Positions 17,589 to 25,950 of a stretch of 46,188 nucleotides of DNA are shown one piece after another. Position 1 is the first letter of the stretch; each line of letters opens with the position of its first letter. Under the pieces are notes generated by a model. It ran no database searches and was not told the DNA's origin. It was given only the letters and a program-made list of their open reading frames with translations. A program made the position numbers and the translations under genes. The stretch covers positions 1 through 46,188 of the forward strand of contig CABZIF010000008.1 of the NCBI GenBank assembly GCA_902525735.1, read 5' to 3'. Source of the DNA: an uncultured SAR86 cluster bacterium (GTDB lineage: Bacteria; Pseudomonadota; Gammaproteobacteria; Magnimaribacterales; AG-339-G14).

Positions 17589-17613
17589 ATTCTCCCTCCA
17601 AATATGTATTTAA

Positions 17614-17628
17614 TGAGATTAATTCTCA
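17614..17628. promoter_or_regulatory. Fur-box-like palindrome upstream of the three-helix pair
   Basis: TGAGATTAATTCTCA: read as the 7-1-7 Fur motif TGA[TG]AAT-N-ATT[AC]TCA it differs at one position. Flanking bases extend the symmetry to about 26 bp (17609-17634), with one base out of register. On the minus strand it lies between a possible -10 (TATAGT) and the ribosome site of the gene at 17588, a normal repressor position. Another palindrome-binding regulator cannot be excluded. Confidence 0.5.
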
Positions 17629-17686
17629 TTTAAACTATATCAGAGATAAATTTAGTTAAAAATGTTTTTATACGTCAGGAATGCGA

Positions 17687-18334
17687 CTAATTAGAAAATT
17701 TTATGACACTTTCCAATGCTTCAGCCATCATCTCGGGAGTGTAAGGTGTTTTAAAAAAACCATGATATTTACCGGAAGGATCAATCAAAGCCAAATTCAT
17801 ACTATGATCCATGTCATAGTCTGTATTTTTTGAGTCAATTACTGGTGTGAATGGCAAAGTTAAATTCAACGAAAGCTGGTAAATGTCTTTAATGTTCCCT
17901 GATACTCCTTTAAATTCTTTATTAAAAGCCTTGGCATATTCGTTTACCCTCTCTGGGCTATCTCTATCAGGATCTATAGAAATCATCACAAAATTTATTT
18001 TTTCTATAAGTCCCTCTTTCTGCGACAGCATTTGAGCAGTTTTTGCCATCTTTTGCATGGTCATTGGACACATATCTGGGCAAGAAGCAAAACCTAAAAA
18101 TACTAGGTCCCACTTGCCTTCAAAATTAGTCTCGGTAAAAGGTTTGTCATTTTCAAAAAGCGAAAAAGGATTTAAATCTCTTTTGGTGTTTAATTGATAA
18201 AACTTTAATAACTTGTATTGGTCATTCGTAAGTTCCTTCTCTGCAACCGTGCTGTAAACAAAAAGTCCTATAACCATTGACACGATGGCCAAGCAAGAAA
18301 TAACTGTATAAGTAATGCCTTTATTTTTTGTCAT
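17687..18334 (-). CDS. SCO1/SenC family copper chaperone
   Basis: Delivers copper to, or reduces, the CuA site of cytochrome c oxidase subunit II. 215 residues: N-terminal membrane anchor (about 9-29), then a periplasmic thioredoxin fold with the copper-binding CPDMC (C85, C89) and the distal ligand His177 in YDMDHSMNLAL; all three ligands are present. SIDPDRDSPE is the usual SCO loop. It is the last recognisable assembly factor of the oxidase cluster, 4 bp after ctaB. Confidence 0.93.
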   Translation of the reverse strand: MTKNKGITYTVISCLAIVSMVIGLFVYSTVAEKELTNDQYKLLKFYQLNTKRDLNPFSLFENDKPFTETNFEGKWDLVFLGFASCPDMCPMTMQKMAKTAQMLSQKEGLIEKINFVMISIDPDRDSPERVNEYAKAFNKEFKGVSGNIKDIYQLSLNLTLPFTPVIDSKNTDYDMDHSMNLALIDPSGKYHGFFKTPYTPEMMAEALESVIKFSN

Positions 18335-18338
18335 GGAA

Positions 18339-19226
18339 TTAAATTAATCTATCCAGAATCATCGAAACAAACAATATTGTCAAATAGATAATTGAGTATA
18401 AGAAAAATGGAATTGCTCCGCTGTTATTTTTGTCCTGCATTAAACGAGCAGCCAAAAAAATAAAAATTAATCCCAAAGAACTTGCTGAAATAAAATAAAA
18501 AATTCCTAAGCTGCCAATTGCAAAAGGCAAAAGCGAGCAGGCTAAAAGAAGAAAGGAATAAAGTAAAATTTGAATTTTAGTATATTCAATACCTTTGACT
18601 ACCGGCATCATGGGAACATTAGCATTCTCATAATCTTCAATCCTATCTATGGCTAAAGCCCAAAAATGTGGAGGCGTCCAAACGAATATAATAGCAACCA
18701 ATAACAGAGGTAAAGGCGAGATAGACCCAGTCAAAGCAACCCACCCTAAAACGGGAGGCATTGCGCCAGCGAGACCTCCAATGACAATATTTTGCGGTCC
18801 AACAAATTTTAAAATTCTAGTATATAAAAAGGCATAGAAAATCCAGGTTGCAACGGTAAGTGCCCAAGATAGAAAATTATTAAAAGTTAGCAAAAGAAAA
18901 GATCCAATAATAAAAAGGATTGCCGCGAAAGTAATGGCATTTATAACGGGAATTTTTCCAGATACTAGTGGCCTTCTATCCGTTCGCTTCATTTTTCCAT
19001 CTATTTCCAGATCTAATATTTGATTAATAGCTGCACTAGAGGCAGCAATGAGGCCAATACCAAATATCCCAGTCAACGCCATAAGAAGATTTGTTTCAAA
19101 ACCATCGACTAGAAACATTGCCGTAGCAGCAGTTAGTACTAACAAGTAAATAATGGAGGGTTTTGTGAGTTGAATATAAGCACCCAAGCTGAAAGGTGGA
19201 TTCTTATCTTTAATGCTAGCTATCAC
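18339..19226 (-). CDS. ctaB: Protoheme IX farnesyltransferase (heme O synthase)
   Basis: Adds a farnesyl group to heme b to make heme O, the substrate of CtaA. 295 residues, about nine membrane helices. The prenyltransferase motifs are intact: NQILDLEIDGKMKRTDRRPL (first Asp-rich site), the GxxxxxxPPVLGW segment and WTPPHFWALAI. The start is a GTG at 19226 that overlaps the end of ctaA by 11 bp, so the two are translationally coupled. Confidence 0.95.
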   Translation of the reverse strand: MIASIKDKNPPFSLGAYIQLTKPSIIYLLVLTAATAMFLVDGFETNLLMALTGIFGIGLIAASSAAINQILDLEIDGKMKRTDRRPLVSGKIPVINAITFAAILFIIGSFLLLTFNNFLSWALTVATWIFYAFLYTRILKFVGPQNIVIGGLAGAMPPVLGWVALTGSISPLPLLLVAIIFVWTPPHFWALAIDRIEDYENANVPMMPVVKGIEYTKIQILLYSFLLLACSLLPFAIGSLGIFYFISASSLGLIFIFLAARLMQDKNNSGAIPFFLYSIIYLTILFVSMILDRLI

Positions 19227-20211
19227 TTACTTTTAACCTGAAATATGAAATTGAAATTAACAACAATAAAGCTCCGAGATTATGAGCTATTGCTACATAT
19301 AAAGGAAGTGAGTAAATGATATTGGAAACTCCTAATATTAATTGAAGAAATAATAACGAGATTAAAATTTTAGCAAAACCAAATTGTCTTTCTTTAGCCA
19401 AAATGAAGGTCAAGAATAAAAAGTAAGCTGTTACAAAATACGCACCAAATCTATGCACGATATGAATTGCTAATCTTGCTTCGTGATCAAGTTGCCCACC
19501 CAAATAATCTGGCCCTATGCTTTGTAAAAAATTAAATCCCATTTTGAAATCCGCATTAGGGACAATCTCTCCCTGACAAAGGGGAAAATCTGGACATGCT
19601 AACGAAGCATAATTAGAGCTGAGCCATACTCCTAAAATAATTTGAATTATTAGAACCGGAAAAGCCCAGTTCAAAATATTCTTAGAAGAGGCTGTCATGG
19701 AATATAAATTTTTATTACCCTCACTTAATTCTTTGAGTTTTATGTATATTAAAAATATGAGTGTCGTTGTAGCAAAACCTCCTAACAGGTGAATTGAAAC
19801 TATTTGCGGCCATAACTTAAGACTGACAGTTAAATATCCAAACGTTGATTGGAACAAGACTAACAAAGTGAGAGCTCCTGACAGCTTTGTAACTAATTCA
19901 TTTCGAGGTTTTAAAAAGAAAGACATAGCAAAAATTGCAATAATAAGAAGGCCCAAGCTTCCTGCAAAATATCTATGCACAACTTCAGGAATTGCTTTCT
20001 CAACTTCAAACTCTCTTTCGGGATATAGAGCGTTGGCTTGGCTAATCTCTGCTTCAGTCGTCGGCATCCAAACGAAACCATAACAACCTGGCCAATCTGG
20101 ACACCCAAGGCCTGCATCTACAAGTCTTGTCCACGCACCTAATGCAACCACAGAAAATGCTAAAAATATCCCGATCAAAGAGATAACTTTTAATTTATTC
20201 AAGTTAACCAA
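19216..20211 (-). CDS. ctaA: Heme A synthase (COX15/CtaA)
   Basis: Oxidises the C8 methyl of heme O to a formyl group. 331 residues with eight helices in two pseudo-symmetric halves. Extracytoplasmic loops carry the Cys pairs LGCPDWPGCYG and ACPDFPLCQG, and heme-ligand histidines appear in EVVHRYFAG, SIHLLGG, HIVHRFGA and AIAHNLGA. The start is a TTG at 20211, supported by AGGAG about 9 bases upstream inside the end of the previous gene; the two overlap by 8 bp. Confidence 0.94.
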   Translation of the reverse strand: MVNLNKLKVISLIGIFLAFSVVALGAWTRLVDAGLGCPDWPGCYGFVWMPTTEAEISQANALYPEREFEVEKAIPEVVHRYFAGSLGLLIIAIFAMSFFLKPRNELVTKLSGALTLLVLFQSTFGYLTVSLKLWPQIVSIHLLGGFATTTLIFLIYIKLKELSEGNKNLYSMTASSKNILNWAFPVLIIQIILGVWLSSNYASLACPDFPLCQGEIVPNADFKMGFNFLQSIGPDYLGGQLDHEARLAIHIVHRFGAYFVTAYFLFLTFILAKERQFGFAKILISLLFLQLILGVSNIIYSLPLYVAIAHNLGALLLLISISYFRLKVSDS

Positions 20212-20782
20212 TTTTTGACGCTCCTAATAATTTTTTTAAATCTGCAAGAAGTTTTTTGCCATCCACTTCTCCTGAATAATGCAAAATAACATTGCCAATA
20301 GGATCAACAACAAACATATTGGGTTGTGCGAACGGATCGATTCCATTCATATTGAATGCCTCATTAATTTTAGATTGATCTTTTACATCAATAAAATTTA
20401 AGTCAGGATAAGTAGAAAAAAAGTTTTCAAGTTTTGGTCTGATTTCTAATGGAGCGGCAATGTATCTTTTTACACGAGTTTGTTGTCTTGCCAGAAGAAC
20501 ATTTACTTGTCTTGCAACGTATATTAAATCTGCACAGCTCTCGAGACATGTGTCATTAATAAAATGAACAAGCATCCATTTTCTTTCCATGCTGTCGACA
20601 TTTAAATTTTGGTAATCTAATTCTAAGTTTAGATCTCCTACATCGATTGGGTCAGAAAGCAAATGTCCGTAATTAACTTTTTCTTCGGGCCCGTATCCAG
20701 AATAATACCAAGCCGTACTGACTGTGATAACAAGAATAGGTGTTAGAAAAATTAAAAGTGCTGTTATAAAACCCTTATTCAT
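20204..20782 (-). CDS. Thioredoxin-fold oxidase assembly-associated membrane protein
   Basis: 192 residues: one N-terminal anchor (about 5-26) and a periplasmic domain with a SCO/thioredoxin-like pattern, HFINDTCLESC (C79, C83), then a PNMFVVDPIGNVILHYSG strand near the end. It corresponds in place and design to the uncharacterised gene between SURF1 and ctaA in Pseudomonas oxidase clusters. A role in copper insertion or thiol redox during oxidase assembly is inferred from the fold and context. It overlaps SURF1 by 8 bp upstream and ctaA by 8 bp downstream. Confidence 0.82.
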   Translation of the reverse strand: MNKGFITALLIFLTPILVITVSTAWYYSGYGPEEKVNYGHLLSDPIDVGDLNLELDYQNLNVDSMERKWMLVHFINDTCLESCADLIYVARQVNVLLARQQTRVKRYIAAPLEIRPKLENFFSTYPDLNFIDVKDQSKINEAFNMNGIDPFAQPNMFVVDPIGNVILHYSGEVDGKKLLADLKKLLGASKIG

Positions 20783-21482
20783 TTGCCTTTGTCTCGCCTT
20801 TTCTCAAAAAAAACACGTACCCTACAATTAAAACTATTGCTAACCCAAACCATTGAACAGCGTATCCAAAATGTCTAAAAGAGCTTAAATTGATAGGCTG
20901 CCAAGTTTTGATAAAAGCTGATTCAGACAATTCCGATAATTCTAATATGTAAGGTGATAAAGGTTTTCCAAGAAAATTAGATAGCTCGCTTAGATTTATA
21001 GTTTGCACCAATATTGGATTATTTTTGTTATTCATTTCTTCATTTTCAAGTACAAAATCTTTTGATTCTGGTCTTAAAACTCCTTGTATTTTAAAGACAT
21101 TATTTATAGTTTTTATTATTGGTAAGTTAGATCTATCCTCAAACTCAACCCATCCTCTAGAAACCAAAACTAGACTATTATTGGTTGTTTCAAATGGTGA
21201 AAAAACTTTTAATCCAGGTTTGCCATTATAAATTTTGTTATCTAAAAGAAATATATTTTCTAAATATCTTCCCTCTAAGACAACATTTCTATAAAGATCT
21301 GATTCTAAAAAGGTATTATATTTGATCTCTTTCACAGGTTGAGATTGACGTTCTAAAAAAGTATTTTCTAATTCTTTTTTATTATAGCCTCTGTCTATTT
21401 GCCAAACACCCAGAGATAATACTAGTAATAATAACGACAAAAAAGTTAAAGAAGCTTTCCAATTACTTATCAATTTATTCAT
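20775..21482 (-). CDS. SURF1 family cytochrome oxidase assembly protein
   Basis: 235 residues with two helices, at 10-28 and about 206-226, enclosing a periplasmic domain, the standard SURF1 shape. Conserved stretches: GVWQIDRG after helix 1, FLLDNKIYNGKPGLKVFSPF, VLVSRGWV and RHFGYAVQWFGLA. SURF1 proteins help insert heme a into subunit I. A 14-bp gap separates it from the oppositely oriented DUF2909 gene. Confidence 0.92.
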   Translation of the reverse strand: MNKLISNWKASLTFLSLLLLVLSLGVWQIDRGYNKKELENTFLERQSQPVKEIKYNTFLESDLYRNVVLEGRYLENIFLLDNKIYNGKPGLKVFSPFETTNNSLVLVSRGWVEFEDRSNLPIIKTINNVFKIQGVLRPESKDFVLENEEMNNKNNPILVQTINLSELSNFLGKPLSPYILELSELSESAFIKTWQPINLSSFRHFGYAVQWFGLAIVLIVGYVFFLRKGETKANE

Positions 21483-21496
21483 TCTATAATCTAAAA

Positions 21497-21706
21497 ATGA
21501 TCTTTAAAATAATTATCTTCCTGCTAACAGCTGCAATGTTGATAAGTCTCTTTTCAAGTGCTTTTTTTCTTGTAAAGGACAAAGGGAATACAGAAAGGGC
21601 CCAAAACACTTTGAGAATTAGGGTTACAATTGCTGTTCTAATTATGATTACCGTAGCCATAGGCATTTATACCGGTCAACTTGGTGTAAATATTCCCTTC
21701 GGTTAA
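21497..21706 (+). CDS. DUF2909 twin-helix membrane protein
   Basis: 69 residues with two helices (about 5-26 and 44-64) joined by a charged loop (KDKGNTERAQNTLRIR), as in the DUF2909 family of small proteins seen in gammaproteobacterial oxidase clusters. It is on the strand opposite to every other gene of the cluster, and its TAA overlaps the coxC stop by 4 bp (TTAA). Molecular role unknown; an accessory role in the oxidase is suggested only by this conserved placement. Confidence 0.82.
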   Translation: MIFKIIIFLLTAAMLISLFSSAFFLVKDKGNTERAQNTLRIRVTIAVLIMITVAIGIYTGQLGVNIPFG

Positions 21707-22605
21707 AAAATATAAACCACGAGCACTAAAAGAATCCAAACCACATCAACAAAATGCCAGTACCAAGATCCAGCTGCTAAGCCAAAATGATCGTGATCAC
21801 TGAAAGCACCACCAAAACCTCTAATCGTCATTATTGTAAGTATTATGGCACCAAGGCAAACGTGGAATCCATGAAAACCAGTCAATAAAAAGAAAGTTGT
21901 TCCATAAATTCCTGCTCCAAGCGTCAATCCCATGTGTGTGTAGGCTTCGTAGTATTCCAAGCCTTGGAGAAATACGAATACATACCCAAGAGTTAAAGTT
22001 GCCACCATCCATAATTTAAAGGCTGTTCTGTTCCCTTTTCTTAGGCCTGCTTCGGCCAAAGCAATTGTGCCACTGGAAGTTATCAAACAAAGCGTATTCC
22101 AAAAAGGCAGCCAAGTATGTAATTTTGACACTGCAGGTATTGACATACTATGGTGAGCTCCAGGAAATTGTTCGTTGTCTGGCGTAACTAGAAGAGGCCA
22201 AGCCGCTTCGAATCCTGGCCATAAAATATTCGTTATCGCTTTTTCTCCCTCTCCGCCTAACCATGGCACAGCAAAAAGTCGCACGTATCCCAATGCCAAA
22301 AAGAAAGCAAAAAAGAACATGACTTCTGAAAAAATAAACCAAGCCATCCCCCAAACAAATGATTGATTTAATTGACCGCTATACATGCCAGAATCATTCT
22401 CCTTAATGACACTACCAAACCAAAAAAACATAGTTCCCCAAATAACAGCAAAAGATGCAATTAATAACCAATGAGCATTAGAGTCCTCTTCACCCCAGTT
22501 GTTCATTGTAAAAGAAGCGCCTAGGACAAAAAGCAAAAGCCCAAAAGCCATAAAAATTGGCATCCTGCTGCTTGCTGGAACGTAATACGAAGAATCAGAA
22601 CTCAT
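21703..22605 (-). CDS. coxC: Cytochrome c oxidase subunit III
   Basis: 300 residues with seven helices. Typical features are FIFSEVMFFFAFF, the loop PGAHHSMSIPAVSKLHTWLP, GTIALAEAGLR, LTGFHGFHVCLGAIIL and the final WYWHFVDVVWILLVL. Subunit III stabilises the oxidase and its proton uptake. Its ATG overlaps the ctaG stop in TAATG, so the genes are coupled. Confidence 0.96.
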   Translation of the reverse strand: MSSDSSYYVPASSRMPIFMAFGLLLFVLGASFTMNNWGEEDSNAHWLLIASFAVIWGTMFFWFGSVIKENDSGMYSGQLNQSFVWGMAWFIFSEVMFFFAFFLALGYVRLFAVPWLGGEGEKAITNILWPGFEAAWPLLVTPDNEQFPGAHHSMSIPAVSKLHTWLPFWNTLCLITSSGTIALAEAGLRKGNRTAFKLWMVATLTLGYVFVFLQGLEYYEAYTHMGLTLGAGIYGTTFFLLTGFHGFHVCLGAIILTIMTIRGFGGAFSDHDHFGLAAGSWYWHFVDVVWILLVLVVYIF

Positions 22606-23141
22606 TAATTTTTAGCTTGGAGATTAGCAAACTCCTCAGTCACATCAAATAAAGTATAACCCAAAGCCAACGAAGAAATATCATCGGGCAATTCTGGGTC
22701 GATAATGAATTTAACCGGGATAGTTATGGATTCGCCTGCTGCTAAAAATTGTTGCTCAAAACAAAAGCATTCAGTTTTATGAAAATACCTAGCTCCCCTT
22801 CCTGGAGAAACACTTGGAACAGCTTGACCTATCATCGGTTTGTCTGTCGTGTTTGTAAAGGTGAAGTCCATTAAATAGTCTTGCCCTGTTTCCACTTTCA
22901 TTTGAGGTGAACTTGATTTGAAAGACCACGGCATTTGTTTGTTGTTAGAAGTGACAAAAGTAATTTTTACTTCTCTTGACGAAATCTCTTTATCATATGT
23001 TGTAAAAGTAGGACCGGTAACTTTTCCATTTAATCCAGTAATGTCACAAAAAACATCATATAAAGGCACTAAAGCAAACCCAAAGCCAAACATTCCAAAA
23101 GTAAACAGGATTAACTTTAGAGTGCTTTTTCTGGCTTCCAT
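22605..23141 (-). CDS. ctaG: Cytochrome c oxidase assembly protein CtaG/Cox11
   Basis: Inserts CuB into oxidase subunit I. 178 residues: one N-terminal helix (about 8-28) and a periplasmic immunoglobulin-like domain with the copper-binding CFCF (C125, C127) inside HKTECFCFEQQ, plus the conserved VPLYDVFCDITG after the helix. It sits between coxA and coxC as in Pseudomonas. Confidence 0.95.
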   Translation of the reverse strand: MEARKSTLKLILFTFGMFGFGFALVPLYDVFCDITGLNGKVTGPTFTTYDKEISSREVKITFVTSNNKQMPWSFKSSSPQMKVETGQDYLMDFTFTNTTDKPMIGQAVPSVSPGRGARYFHKTECFCFEQQFLAAGESITIPVKFIIDPELPDDISSLALGYTLFDVTEEFANLQAKN

Positions 23142-23147
23142 ATCTTA

Positions 23148-24755
23148 TTAAGAGCTAGACTTTAGGCTTTCCATTGATGGAGGCGAACTGAAAGTGTGAT
23201 AAGGAGCTGGTGAATCTACAGTCCACTCAAAACCTTTATCCTTTGCACCTTCCCATACTTCGGTAGTAGCCGCTTTTCCATTATAAATACACTTGAGTAC
23301 TATGAATAAGAAAAGTAGCTGAGAAATTCCAAATAAGAACGCTCCTACACTGACCATCATGTTCCAATCAGCAAATTGCATTGCATAATCAGGAATTCTT
23401 CTTGGCATTCCTGCAAGTCCGACAAAATGCATTGGGAAAAATGTCAAATTCACCGAAATGAACGACATCCAAAAATGAACTTTCCCGAGAGTTTCGTCGT
23501 ACATTTTTCCAGTCCATTTTGGAATCCAATAATAAGCTGCTGCTAAGAGCGAGAAAAGTGCTCCTGGAACAAGTACATAATGAAAATGTGCTACAACAAA
23601 ATAAGTATCGTGATATTGAAAGTCAGCCGGAGCAATAGCAAGCATAATTCCTGAAAGACCTCCAATTGTAAATAAAGCTACAAAGGCAATGGCAAACAAC
23701 ATTGGCGTTTCAAAAGTTAGTGATCCCTTAAACATGGTAGACAACCAATTGAAAACTTTAACCCCCGTCGGAATTGCAATTAACATTGTCGAATACATAA
23801 AAAATAATTCTCCCGCAATTGGCATACCCACGGTGAACATGTGATGAGCCCATACGACGAAAGATAAAAGTGCGATCGATGCAATTGCATAAACCATGGA
23901 TGAATATCCAAAAATTGGTTTTCTGGAGAAAGTTTCAATAATATGAGAGACAATTCCAAAGGCTGGCAAGATCATAATGTAAACTTCTGGGTGCCCAAAA
24001 AACCAAAAAATGTGTTGGAAAAGAACAGGATCTCCACCGCCGCCAGCTTTAAAGAAACTTGTGCCAGCATGGATATCCATTAACATCATAGTTACAGCTC
24101 CAGCCAAAACCGGCATGACAGCAATTAGCAAGTAAGCTGTTATGAACCAAGACCATACAAAAAGAGGCATCTTCATGAGCGTCATGCCCGGTGCTCTCAT
24201 GTTTAAAATAGTAGTAATAATGTTTATGGAACCCATAATCGATGAGGCCCCCATAATATGTACGGAAAAAATGAAAAATGTAACTGTGGGCGGTGCATAC
24301 TCAGTTGATAAGGGTGCATAGAAAGTCCAGCCAAAATTTGGAGCTCCACCTTCCATAAAGAAAGTACTTAAAAGTATTCCGAAAGCTACAGGTAAAATCC
24401 AAAAACTCAAGTTATTTAGCCTTGGCAAAGCCATGTCAGGTGCTCCAATCTGCATAGGTATCATCCAGTTTGCAAAACCTACAAATGCCGGCATGATCAC
24501 ACCGAAAACCATAATCAATCCATGGTTGGTTACCATCTGATTGTAAAATTCAGGAGATACAATTTGACTTCCTGGTTCAAAAAGCTCAGCCCTAATTACC
24601 ATAGCCATTGCTCCACCAATGAATAGCATTACCAGGCTAAACCATAGGTACATTGAACCAATGTCTTTGTGGTTTGTAGTGTAGAGCCACCTTGAAAGAC
24701 CTTTCGCGGGTCCGTGGTGGTGATCGTCGTGATGTGAATCTATAACTGCACTCAT
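23148..24755 (-). CDS. coxA: Cytochrome c oxidase subunit I
   Basis: Catalytic subunit of the aa3-type heme-copper oxidase, 535 residues, twelve helices. The N-terminus is unusually His-rich (HHDDHHH). Heme a and CuB/heme a3 ligands are visible: NHGLIMVFGVIMP, FWFFGHPEVYIMILPAFGI with the His-Glu-Val-Tyr crosslink pair, WAHHMFTVG, and HDTYFVVAHFHYVL. EVYIMI carries the K-pathway Glu and the D-channel residues look normal, so it is an A-type proton pump. Confidence 0.97.
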   Translation of the reverse strand: MSAVIDSHHDDHHHGPAKGLSRWLYTTNHKDIGSMYLWFSLVMLFIGGAMAMVIRAELFEPGSQIVSPEFYNQMVTNHGLIMVFGVIMPAFVGFANWMIPMQIGAPDMALPRLNNLSFWILPVAFGILLSTFFMEGGAPNFGWTFYAPLSTEYAPPTVTFFIFSVHIMGASSIMGSINIITTILNMRAPGMTLMKMPLFVWSWFITAYLLIAVMPVLAGAVTMMLMDIHAGTSFFKAGGGGDPVLFQHIFWFFGHPEVYIMILPAFGIVSHIIETFSRKPIFGYSSMVYAIASIALLSFVVWAHHMFTVGMPIAGELFFMYSTMLIAIPTGVKVFNWLSTMFKGSLTFETPMLFAIAFVALFTIGGLSGIMLAIAPADFQYHDTYFVVAHFHYVLVPGALFSLLAAAYYWIPKWTGKMYDETLGKVHFWMSFISVNLTFFPMHFVGLAGMPRRIPDYAMQFADWNMMVSVGAFLFGISQLLFLFIVLKCIYNGKAATTEVWEGAKDKGFEWTVDSPAPYHTFSSPPSMESLKSSS

Positions 24756-24770
24756 AATTTATTCCTTAAT

Positions 24771-25907
24771 TTATAGTTTATTAGTTTTATAATCTAAAAT
24801 CTCTTTTGGGATGACTATTTTGCCATCGCCAGTTTCTGCGTTACCCCAAGCTTGTCTTGTGTATGTTATAACAGCTGCTATCTCAACTTCAGAAAGTTGC
24901 TCTGCGTATGATGCCATTGCCGCGCCCTGAACTCCTTCCATGAGAATTTCTATGTGTCTTGCTTTATTTCTCATTACTATTTCACTTCCAACAAGTGAAG
25001 GAAAAACAGGCGGTATTCCTCTGCCGCCAATTTGATGACAAGCAACACAATTTTTTTGATAAATGCCCTCTCCAATTTCCATGAGCTCGCTGGTACTCCA
25101 TAATTTCTCTGTTAAAAGAGCTTGTTGGATTTTTGCCTCTTTCTTGTCTCTAATAAAAGTTGAATATTCTTCTGGTGACACTGCTTTGACTACAATCGGC
25201 ATGTAGCCGTGGTATTGACCACATAACTCGGTACATTGTCCTCTGAAAACTCCAGGCTCATTAACATAAGTCCATCCAGTATTAACAAATCCTGGGATAG
25301 CATCTTGTTTAATCGCAAAATCAGGAACCCACCAAGAGTGAATGACATCGTTTGCAGTAATTAAAAATCTAACTCTTGTATTAGTTGGAATTACCAAAGG
25401 TTCATCTACTTCCAAAAGATAGTTTTCGTCTTTAGGAGCCAAATTATTTCTTTTGTCCAAGGAAGTTGAAAGATTGCTGAAAAACCCAACCTCGTCTTCA
25501 ATGTATTCGTATTGCCATTTCCACTGATGACCCGTGATTAATATATTTATATCTCCCTCTTGATCATCGTAAGCTTTGATCATTACTGAGGTCGCTGGTA
25601 CAGCGAGCACAATTAATATTAAGGCAAATAATACTGTCCAAGTTATTTCCAAAGCGGTGCTATCATCAAAATCAGCTGGTTTTACGCCCTCTTTTTTTCT
25701 GTACTTAAAAAGTATGAAAGCCATTGCTAACAAAACAGAAATACCAATAGCAAGGCAGACGTAAAAGACTGTCATGTGAAGACCAAATATTTCCTGACTC
25801 AATTGGGTTGCACCAGGACTCATGTTCAAGTCATCCCAGGCTCCAAATGAAACATTTGCAGTCAGCGCTGCCACAAGGCTTAATGAATATTTAATAGCTC
25901 TAAACAT
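24771..25907 (-). CDS. coxB: Cytochrome c oxidase subunit II with fused cytochrome c domain
   Basis: 378 residues from the ATG at 25907 (a TTG two codons earlier is possible but has no ribosome site). Signal peptide to about 21, two helices (about 44-69 and 88-110), then a cupredoxin domain with the CuA ligands His190 and CTELCGQYHGYM (C225, C229, H233, M236). A C-terminal cytochrome c domain has the heme site CVACH (C287, C290, H291), so the enzyme is caa3-like and may take electrons directly through the attached heme. First gene of the oxidase cluster, 43 bp after aroE on the same strand with no terminator between. Confidence 0.95.
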   Translation of the reverse strand: MFRAIKYSLSLVAALTANVSFGAWDDLNMSPGATQLSQEIFGLHMTVFYVCLAIGISVLLAMAFILFKYRKKEGVKPADFDDSTALEITWTVLFALILIVLAVPATSVMIKAYDDQEGDINILITGHQWKWQYEYIEDEVGFFSNLSTSLDKRNNLAPKDENYLLEVDEPLVIPTNTRVRFLITANDVIHSWWVPDFAIKQDAIPGFVNTGWTYVNEPGVFRGQCTELCGQYHGYMPIVVKAVSPEEYSTFIRDKKEAKIQQALLTEKLWSTSELMEIGEGIYQKNCVACHQIGGRGIPPVFPSLVGSEIVMRNKARHIEILMEGVQGAAMASYAEQLSEVEIAAVITYTRQAWGNAETGDGKIVIPKEILDYKTNKL

Positions 25908-25950
25908 AAACAATAATCGTGATTGAGTGTAATTTTAGCTTATTAGGCTA

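Noticed and set aside
23148..24755. Possible quinol-oxidase (bo3-type) identity for the heme-copper oxidase
   Set aside because: Subunit II has a complete CuA site and a fused cytochrome c, and ctaA for heme A is present, so it is a cytochrome c oxidase.
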